The position numbers and the translations under genes are program-made. Below the pieces are notes generated by a model that saw only the letters and a program-made list of their open reading frames with translations, searched no databases and was not told the origin of the DNA. DNA of 5,568 nucleotides from Actinomycetota bacterium (lineage in GTDB: Bacteria; Actinomycetota; Acidimicrobiia; Actinomarinales; Actinomarinaceae): NCBI GenBank assembly GCA_027729925.1, contig JAQCEB010000040.1, positions 1 to 5,568 on the forward strand. Direction: 5' to 3'. This document shows, piece after piece, positions 1 through 4,642 of the stretch; positions within the stretch are counted from its first letter, which is position 1; every line of letters begins with the position of its first letter.

Positions 1-169
1 GTTCAGTGTCAAAAAACATCTCATAAGAATACCCTGAACATCCACCTGGTTTTACACCCATTCTTAAGAAACTATTATCTGATGACTCCGCTTGTTTTAA
101 CTCAATTAGTTTTTTGACTGCATTTTCAGTTGCAAGAACTGCTCTTGATGATTTAATTTGTATATCCAT
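1..169 (-). CDS. A-type iron-sulfur cluster carrier (IscA/ErpA/HesB family), N-terminal part, cut by window edge
   Basis: Reading the reverse complement from ATG at 169-167 gives 56 open codons running off the left edge. Residues 38-48 read MGVKPGGCSGY, the hallmark of the HesB/IscA fold. Cys44 is the first of the three conserved cysteines that bind a [2Fe-2S] or [4Fe-4S] cluster; the C-terminal Cys pair would lie beyond the edge. Family members are small (about 105-125 aa) cytosolic proteins that carry newly built clusters to apo-proteins, so roughly half of the gene is visible. The start is supported by an extended -10 element ending 7 bases upstream (see 177-185), which implies a leaderless transcript, and by the usual short N-terminal strand before the helix. 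It is divergent from mrp, another Fe-S carrier. Which subfamily it belongs to (ErpA, SufA or IscA) cannot be decided from half a protein. Confidence 0.9.
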   Translation of the reverse strand, partial: MDIQIKSSRAVLATENAVKKLIELKQAESSDNSFLRMGVKPGGCSGYSYEMFFDTE

Positions 170-176
170 AAGTTTG

Positions 177-185
177 ATTATACCA
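177..185 (-). promoter_or_regulatory. Extended -10 promoter for the A-type carrier gene, leaderless geometry
   Basis: On the minus strand, bases 185 to 177 read TGGTATAAT: a perfect TATAAT hexamer with the TGn extension just upstream. Seven bases then separate it from the ATG at 169, so the predicted transcription start coincides with the A of the start codon. There is no Shine-Dalgarno-like sequence in the gap. The -35 region is poor: TTGAAT at 202-197 is only 14 bases away. That is tolerable because extended -10 promoters depend less on -35. The element is read directly from the sequence; leaderless initiation is inference. Confidence 0.65.
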
Positions 186-194
186 ATATTTATG

Positions 195-205
195 TTATTC
201 AATAA
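195..205. repeat. Small inverted repeat in the divergent intergenic region, possible operator
   Basis: TTATT at 195-199 is followed by C200 and then its exact reverse complement AATAA at 201-205. It lies between the two divergent promoters, about 12 bases upstream of the carrier gene's extended -10 and just upstream of the putative mrp -35. That is a plausible place for a regulator controlling both genes. A 5-base arm made only of A and T is expected often by chance in DNA this AT-rich, so support is weak. Confidence 0.2.
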
Positions 206-212
206 ATTTGTT

Positions 213-241
213 ATTACATCTTTTCCAAACTTCCTTAGAAT
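213..241 (+). promoter_or_regulatory. Promoter of the mrp-selA-selB operon, leaderless geometry
   Basis: TAGAAT at 236-241 matches the -10 consensus at five of six positions and ends six bases before the ATG at 248. ATTACA at 213-218 matches TTGACA at four of six, with an ideal 17-base spacer. The predicted start of transcription falls on or next to the mrp start codon, and no Shine-Dalgarno-like motif precedes the ATG. No other good promoter is visible ahead of selA or selB, so this one probably drives all three genes. Confidence 0.6.
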
Positions 242-247
242 ATTTAC

Positions 248-1375
248 ATGGTACAAAATGACTTACTTTTAAAGCATTTGTCATCAGTTTATGATCCTGA
301 ACTTGGTGTAAACATTGTTGACCTCGGAATGGTAAAAGACATCAATCATGTTGATGATAAAGTCACAGTTAAACTTGCTTTAACCATAGCCAGTTGTCCT
401 ATGAGAAACCAAATTGAAGCAGAGATTAAAAGAAAACTTGAATTAATTGAGAATATATCTGCAGTAAATATAGAAACTGTTGAAATGAATCAAGCTGAAA
501 GAACTGCAGTTATGGAAAAAGCAAGACAAAGGGCTAGAGAGAATGCAGAGCCAACACAAATAGACCCAAAAACACGAGTGCTCGCAATAGGTAGTGGTAA
601 AGGAGGTGTTGGTAAGTCAACATTATCAACAAACATAGCTGTTGGGCTTTCAAACAATGGACATAAAGTTGGTCTACTTGATGCTGATATTTGGGGTTTT
701 TCAATACCTCGACTACTAGGTATTAAAGGAAGAATTAAGGCTAACGATAATAAACAGATGCTACCTTTTGAACACAACAATCTAAAAGTGATATCAACAG
801 GACTAATAACAGAAGATGAAGATACTGCACTTATGTGGCGTGGTCTTATGTTAAGTAAAGCTCTTGAACAATTTTTGAAAAATGTAGAATGGGGTCAGTT
901 AGACTATTTAATTATTGATCTTCCTCCTGGAACTGGGGATATCCAGATGGCCCTTAGTAGACTTCTTCCACAAGCAGAGCTAATAGTAGTTACTACTCCC
1001 CAATTGATGGCACAAAAAGTTGCAACTCGTGTTGCAGATATGGCAAAAAGAAGTTTTATTCCTTTGCTTGGGGTCATTGAGAATATGTCATACTTTGAAA
1101 CAAATGATGGTAAAACCTATAATCTCTTCGGTGAAGGTGGTGGATCTACCCTTGCTAACCAATTTGCTATACCTTTGCTTTCGAGTATTCCAATAAGTGA
1201 AGACACAAATAATGAGGCCGATGTTGGAAACCCGCTTATTTTACAAGATAAAGATTCTCCCACAAAAAGAGAACTTCTCAAATTAATAAATACAATTGAA
1301 GAAAAATTGCCTCCAATACAAGATGAAACATGCACAGGAAGGTTAGCAAAAGTTTTTGAAGAGCTTTCAAAATGA
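248..1375 (+). CDS. mrp: Mrp/ApbC-type iron-sulfur cluster carrier ATPase with N-terminal DUF59 domain
   Basis: This 375-residue cytosolic P-loop ATPase of the Mrp/NBP35 family is predicted to bind and hand over Fe-S clusters. Residues 4-80 form a DUF59/MIP18 domain (YDPELGVNIVDLGMV, conserved Cys50 in SCPM). After a linker at about 81-108 comes the MinD-like ATPase: deviant Walker A GSGKGGVGKST at 115-125 with signature Lys118 and Lys123, switch I DADIWGFSIPRLLG at 145-158, Walker B/switch II DLPPGTGD at 224-231, and ENMS at 278-281. The DADIWGFSIPR variant resembles actinobacterial homologues. Length is normal for the fused architecture. The CxxC that binds the bridging cluster in many Mrp proteins is absent between ENMS and FGEGGG (residues 294-299); only Cys50 and Cys362 remain. 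The ATG at 248 fits both the DUF59 boundary and the -10 element. The gene overlaps selA by four bases. Family assignment is certain; client proteins are unknown. Confidence 0.96.
   Translation: MVQNDLLLKHLSSVYDPELGVNIVDLGMVKDINHVDDKVTVKLALTIASCPMRNQIEAEIKRKLELIENISAVNIETVEMNQAERTAVMEKARQRARENAEPTQIDPKTRVLAIGSGKGGVGKSTLSTNIAVGLSNNGHKVGLLDADIWGFSIPRLLGIKGRIKANDNKQMLPFEHNNLKVISTGLITEDEDTALMWRGLMLSKALEQFLKNVEWGQLDYLIIDLPPGTGDIQMALSRLLPQAELIVVTTPQLMAQKVATRVADMAKRSFIPLLGVIENMSYFETNDGKTYNLFGEGGGSTLANQFAIPLLSSIPISEDTNNEADVGNPLILQDKDSPTKRELLKLINTIEEKLPPIQDETCTGRLAKVFEELSK
1372..1375 (+). other. ATGA overlap joining mrp and selA (translational coupling)
   Basis: The selA ATG (1372-1374) and the mrp TGA (1373-1375) share bases, the classic signature of termination-reinitiation coupling. 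A weak purine-rich stretch, GAAGAG at 1358-1363, lies eight bases upstream and could serve as a partial ribosome binding site. The arrangement indicates co-transcription and tied expression of mrp and selA. Confidence 0.85.
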
Positions 1376-2667
1376 AGGATAGTCTTTCAGTTAATGAACT
1401 AGTAGAAACCTCTATTTCTAAACTACCAAGAGAAATAAAACTATTTATAGCAAAAAAAATTTTATCAAAATATAAAGAACCTAAAATCGCAATAGAAACT
1501 TTTAATAAACATTTAGATAGCTTAGAGTTCAATCGTCATAAACAAGTAATCAACGCATCAGGAACATTACTACATACAAATCTTGGCAGAGCTCCTGTTG
1601 AAGGTAGTTTTGCAAATCGTTATTCAAATGTTGAATATGATTTAGTTGAAAACAAAAGAGGTGAAAGAAACCAATATCTTAATGTTTTAATGCAACAACT
1701 ACTTGGAGCTGAAAATGTAGCTTTTGTTAATAATAATGCTTCTTCTTTATTTATTGCTTTAAGAATGTTTAAACAAAAATACAATATTGAAAATGTCATC
1801 ATTTCAAGAGGAGAAATTATAGAAATTGGTGGATCTTATAGATTACCTGAAATAATTCTTGAGTCAGATCTCAATTTATTAGAAGTGGGAACAACCAATA
1901 AAACAAAAGTTAAAGACTATGAAAATGCATTATCAAAATATCCAAAATCTATTTTGTTGAAAGTACACAGATCAAATTACTCAATAAGTGGATTTACAGA
2001 AGAAACAACAATCCAAGAGCTCGTTACTTTAAAAATAAAATATAATACTTTCTTAGTTCATGACATAGGTAGTGGCCTTGTGGTTGAGGATAACTTTCTC
2101 AATAAATATAAATTAAATATCTTTAGCAATGAACCAAAAGTACAAGACTCAATAAAATCAGGTGTAGATATTGTCATGTTCTCGGGTGATAAACTATTTG
2201 GATCTGTTCAATCCGGGGTATTAGCAGGAAGCAACACCTTAATAAACGATATAAAATACTTTAGTTTGTTTAGAACATATCGGTGTTCTGATTCTGTGCT
2301 CTATGAACTAGAAAGTACAACTGAAAAATATGTAAGTAAAAACGAACTGCAAATACCTTTTTGGAAATTGATTTCTGAAACGTTTGAGACACTTAAGAGC
2401 AGACTTGAAAATATAGTTGAGAATATAAATTTAAATTTTCAGATTGTAAATGGTGAAAGTCTTATTGGTGGAGGAACTTTACCTAATAAATTTGTAGTTT
2501 CTCCAATTTTAGAGATTGATGGAAACACTGAATTAATTTTGAACTCATTAATTAAATTTGAAGTTCCAATAATTCCTAGAATCCAAAATAATAAAGTAAT
2601 AATTGACCTTCGTTCAGTTTTCCCAGATGAAGATATACACATTAAAAATGCATTACAAAGCTTATGA
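1372..2667 (+). CDS. selA: L-seryl-tRNA(Sec) selenium transferase (SelA)
   Basis: This 431-residue PLP enzyme converts Ser-tRNA(Sec) to Sec-tRNA(Sec) using selenophosphate, normally as a homodecamer in the cytosol. Visible family blocks in order: VINASGTLLHTNLGRAP (59-75), EYDLVENKRGERN (88-100), VNNNAS (119-124), SRGEIIEIGGSYRLPE (145-160), EVGTTNKT (171-178), VHRSNYSISGF (198-208), DIGSG (231-235), FSGDKLFGSVQSG (270-282) with the PLP Schiff-base Lys274, GGGTLPN (366-372) and IDLRSVFPDED (411-421). The protein is slightly shorter than usual (about 450-465 aa), mainly in the N-terminal tRNA-binding region. Two normally strict blocks are divergent: GGPQAG appears as GSVQSG, and RVDK-like appears as RCSDS at 304-308. 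The key lysine and cofactor motifs are intact, so it is probably active. It overlaps mrp and selB by four bases each. Base composition is clearly more AT-rich than mrp. Confidence 0.95.
   Translation: MKDSLSVNELVETSISKLPREIKLFIAKKILSKYKEPKIAIETFNKHLDSLEFNRHKQVINASGTLLHTNLGRAPVEGSFANRYSNVEYDLVENKRGERNQYLNVLMQQLLGAENVAFVNNNASSLFIALRMFKQKYNIENVIISRGEIIEIGGSYRLPEIILESDLNLLEVGTTNKTKVKDYENALSKYPKSILLKVHRSNYSISGFTEETTIQELVTLKIKYNTFLVHDIGSGLVVEDNFLNKYKLNIFSNEPKVQDSIKSGVDIVMFSGDKLFGSVQSGVLAGSNTLINDIKYFSLFRTYRCSDSVLYELESTTEKYVSKNELQIPFWKLISETFETLKSRLENIVENINLNFQIVNGESLIGGGTLPNKFVVSPILEIDGNTELILNSLIKFEVPIIPRIQNNKVIIDLRSVFPDEDIHIKNALQSL
2664..2667 (+). other. ATGA overlap joining selA and selB (translational coupling)
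   Basis: The selB ATG (2664-2666) overlaps the selA TGA (2665-2667). No Shine-Dalgarno-like motif is visible in the preceding 20 bases, so selB translation probably depends on ribosomes finishing selA. This would keep the Sec-tRNA synthase and its elongation factor in step. Confidence 0.85.
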
Positions 2668-4331
2668 CAGTAATTGCCACCGCAGGACATGTCGATCACG
2701 GTAAATCTACACTAGTCAAATTTCTAACCAATCAGGAAACAGATAGGTTAGTAGAAGAAAAAAAACGTGGTCTAACTATTAATCTTGGATATACCTATTT
2801 TGAAATAAATAACGAAATTATTTCAATAGTGGACGTACCAGGTCATAAAGATTATTTTAAAAATACAGTTTCAGGATTTTCTAATGTTGATGGAATATTA
2901 TTTTGCATTGATGCAACTCAAGGTTGGTCACAACAAAGTGAAGAACATATTCAAAGTATTAAATGGCTTGGAATAGATAATATTCTTTTTGTTATAACCA
3001 AAATAGATTTATTAAAAGAAAAGTTTAATACATCAAAATTAGAAGAAAAAATTAAAGAGTTCAAATTAAAAAATTTAAACATAATCGAATATAGTTCTAA
3101 AAATTCTGATGTAACTAAATTAAGAAATATTGTTTTTGAAACATTTTCTAAAGAAAGGAGTTCAGATTCTCAACCGCATATGTGGGTAGATAGAAGTTTT
3201 GTAATTGACGGAGTTGGTAAGGTCATTACAGGTACATCGCATAAAAATTTTTTACTAGATATTATCTATTGTGATGAAGAGTTGCTTGATATAAGAGATA
3301 CTAAATCAACTAAAGAATCTTTCAAAGTAGCATTAAGTTCCAAAAGAGTTGCAATTTCTTTAAAAAAAAATAAAAATGAATCAATTGGACGAGGCAGTTT
3401 ACTTACCAATGATAAATTAAAAAGTTATCGATACTTTCTTTTAAAATATAACGAAACTAACGAAACTTTTAATACCAAAGGAGACATCAGAATATACTTT
3501 GGTACAAATAATCAAGTTATAAAAAATATTTATGAAATGAAAATTGACTCAAATTTATATTGTTTAATTGAATTATCAACACCTTTACCAGGTTTGCTAA
3601 AAAACTATTTTTTATTACATAACTTAAAATATAATTCTTTTTTTGGAGGAGAGGCTGTTTTTGCAACTAACAATACTCACCTTATAAAAAATTTAATTAA
3701 ACATTCCAAATCCAAATTAGATGCTTCTAATGCTCAAATATTTACACTGGTTCCTAAACTACTAAATAATTCTGAAAATTATTTATCTATTGATCAATTT
3801 GTTATAAGCCAAGAAACAATTTCGAAAATAGAAACTGAGCTTAATCAAAATTTTGAATTAATAAATAAAACTGGAGTTGATAAATATTTTGAACAAAAAT
3901 ACTTTATCGACTCCGAAAATATCTTAAATGTTTTTAATCACTTTTCTAATTTAAGTTTTATTAAAAACCAACTACAAAAAGTTAATATCCTTGAAATAGA
4001 CTTCGAGTTGTTAACTCAAATTAGCCAAAGCTTAACTATTGGACTTGAAGTTAATGAAATAAATTTAGCAACTTATGATAAAGAAGCTACAAAAAAATTA
4101 TTCATGAACAGTTATCTTTTTAGAGTTAGTCCAAAAATTGTTATAACTAAAGAACATAAAAATTTATTAATTAATATAGTAAATTCATTAAAAGATGAAT
4201 TTTCTGTAAGTGATTTCAAAAACGCTGCAAACTTAACTAGAAAATATGCAATTCCCTATTTAGAGTTTCTTGATAAAAGTGGAGTTACCGCAAAAATAGA
4301 TCAAAGTGGTACAAGAAAAAAACTAGTCTGA
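2664..4331 (+). CDS. selB: Selenocysteine-specific translation elongation factor (SelB)
   Basis: This 555-residue GTPase delivers Sec-tRNA(Sec) to the ribosome at UGA codons marked by a SECIS hairpin. The EF-Tu-like G domain (about 1-170) has G1 GHVDHGKST at 8-16, G2 RGLTI at 35-39 (Thr38), G3 DVPGH at 57-61, G4 TKID at 112-115 and G5 SSK at 144-146. RGLTINLGY and the DVPGHKDY context are typical of SelB rather than EF-Tu. Domain II follows (SFVIDGVGKVITGTS at 178-192; RVAISL at 228-233), then domain III to about 335. The C-terminal part (about 345-555) is the winged-helix region that binds SECIS RNA. Its last repeat is recognisable from NLTRKYAIPYLEFLDKSGVT at 523-542, so the protein is complete. 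It is at the short end for bacteria (E. coli 614 aa). It is extremely AT-rich and lysine/asparagine-rich. Stop TGA is followed by an in-frame TAA three codons later. Confidence 0.95.
   Translation: MTVIATAGHVDHGKSTLVKFLTNQETDRLVEEKKRGLTINLGYTYFEINNEIISIVDVPGHKDYFKNTVSGFSNVDGILFCIDATQGWSQQSEEHIQSIKWLGIDNILFVITKIDLLKEKFNTSKLEEKIKEFKLKNLNIIEYSSKNSDVTKLRNIVFETFSKERSSDSQPHMWVDRSFVIDGVGKVITGTSHKNFLLDIIYCDEELLDIRDTKSTKESFKVALSSKRVAISLKKNKNESIGRGSLLTNDKLKSYRYFLLKYNETNETFNTKGDIRIYFGTNNQVIKNIYEMKIDSNLYCLIELSTPLPGLLKNYFLLHNLKYNSFFGGEAVFATNNTHLIKNLIKHSKSKLDASNAQIFTLVPKLLNNSENYLSIDQFVISQETISKIETELNQNFELINKTGVDKYFEQKYFIDSENILNVFNHFSNLSFIKNQLQKVNILEIDFELLTQISQSLTIGLEVNEINLATYDKEATKKLFMNSYLFRVSPKIVITKEHKNLLINIVNSLKDEFSVSDFKNAANLTRKYAIPYLEFLDKSGVTAKIDQSGTRKKLV
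4323..4331. other. Nine-base convergent overlap of selB and whiB-like 3' ends
   Basis: The selB stop TGA occupies 4329-4331, while the whiB-like stop (TAG on the minus strand) occupies 4325-4323. The last two selB sense codons are thus read in antisense as the end of the other gene. No GC-rich hairpin followed by a T run is visible on either strand around the junction, so transcripts from each side probably extend into the other gene. Confidence 0.85.
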
Positions 4332-4583
4332 GTAAACTAAGCCTTCTCTTTTTCTTTCGGCTTCATTTAACCCACCCCAAACACCGAAAGGTTCTGCAAT
4401 TTCATAAGCTTCTTCTAAACACTCTAACTTAACAGGACATCCGCTACACACTGCTTTTGCTTTTGCTTCACGTTTTTCTCTATCTTCTTTTTTTTCAAAT
4501 GTAGCTGGTGGAAAAAATAGGTTACTGGAATGTTGTCTACATAGTGCATCGTACTGCCAAGTAGAAACTTTGATTTGTAACAT
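4323..4583 (-). CDS. WhiB-like (Wbl) iron-sulfur transcriptional regulator
   Basis: This 86-residue protein has the full Wbl signature: Cys15, Cys46, Cys49 and Cys55 (C-X30-C-X2-C-X5-C) to hold a [4Fe-4S] cluster, LFFPP at 22-26, and the turn motif GVWGG at 67-71. Wbl proteins bind the region 4 domain of the principal sigma factor and alter promoter choice, often in response to NO, O2 or redox state. They are essentially restricted to Actinobacteria and their phages, making this gene the best taxonomic clue in the window. The region between the first and second cysteines is long and highly charged (residues 30-43, Lys/Glu-rich). The C-terminus stops 15 residues after GVWGG with EGLVYSD and lacks the basic tail many members use for DNA contact. 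The ATG at 4583 gives the usual short N-terminus. Which Wbl class it belongs to is unclear. Confidence 0.93.
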   Translation of the reverse strand: MLQIKVSTWQYDALCRQHSSNLFFPPATFEKKEDREKREAKAKAVCSGCPVKLECLEEAYEIAEPFGVWGGLNEAERKREGLVYSD

Positions 4584-4642
4584 ACAACAACATTAAACAA
4601 AGTTTTTTTAGTGTAAAAAGATTTTTTTCGCGAAGTAATGCT
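4584..4642 (-). promoter_or_regulatory. Upstream region of the whiB-like gene; candidate -10 element
   Basis: This 59-base gap between the nfeD stop and the whiB-like ATG is nearly all A/T. On the minus strand, TTTAAT at 4597-4592 could be a -10 element, ending eight bases before the ATG, which would again give a leaderless or near-leaderless transcript. The only -35-like hexamer, TTTACA at 4617-4612, is 14 bases away, shorter than normal. No Shine-Dalgarno-like motif is visible. Separate transcription from nfeD is likely but not proved, since no terminator is seen. Confidence 0.3.
4627..4634. repeat. TTCGCGAA palindrome upstream of the whiB-like gene
   Basis: A perfect 8-base palindrome, and the only GC-rich patch in an otherwise A/T spacer. 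It ends 43 bases before the whiB-like ATG and 8 bases after the nfeD stop. If transcription starts at the ATG, the site sits at about -44 to -51, where an activator or repressor could bind. It has no loop and is not a terminator stem. A functional role is speculative. Confidence 0.25.

Noticed and set aside
170..247. Possible tRNA(Sec) or other small RNA in the largest intergenic space
   Set aside because: At 78 bases it is too short for a tRNA(Sec), which usually exceeds 90 bases. It has no stems of a cloverleaf and is filled by two promoters.
490..780. Open frame on the minus strand within mrp
   Set aside because: Antisense to the conserved ATPase core of mrp; no recognisable domain, and low-complexity Ser/Leu/Pro content typical of a shadow frame.
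1278..1532. Minus-strand open frame with a hydrophobic, membrane-like sequence across the mrp/selA junction
   Set aside because: It is opposite two well-supported coding genes; the hydrophobicity comes from reading Lys/Glu/Asn-rich codons in antisense.
2641..2700. SECIS-like hairpin near the selA UGA that would allow read-through into selB
   Set aside because: The UGA is part of an ATGA start/stop overlap and selB is in a different frame; no strong hairpin with a bulged U and apical GU is visible downstream.
4324..4341. Weak dyad TAGT...ACTA at the selB/whiB convergent end as a bidirectional terminator
   Set aside because: Only four paired bases around an eight-base loop and no adjacent T run.
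4615..4628. A-run/T-run inverted repeat (AAAAA GA TTTTTTT) as a terminator for nfeD
   Set aside because: The stem is A/T only, with a loop of two or three bases and no stability; it looks like low-complexity spacer rather than an intrinsic terminator.
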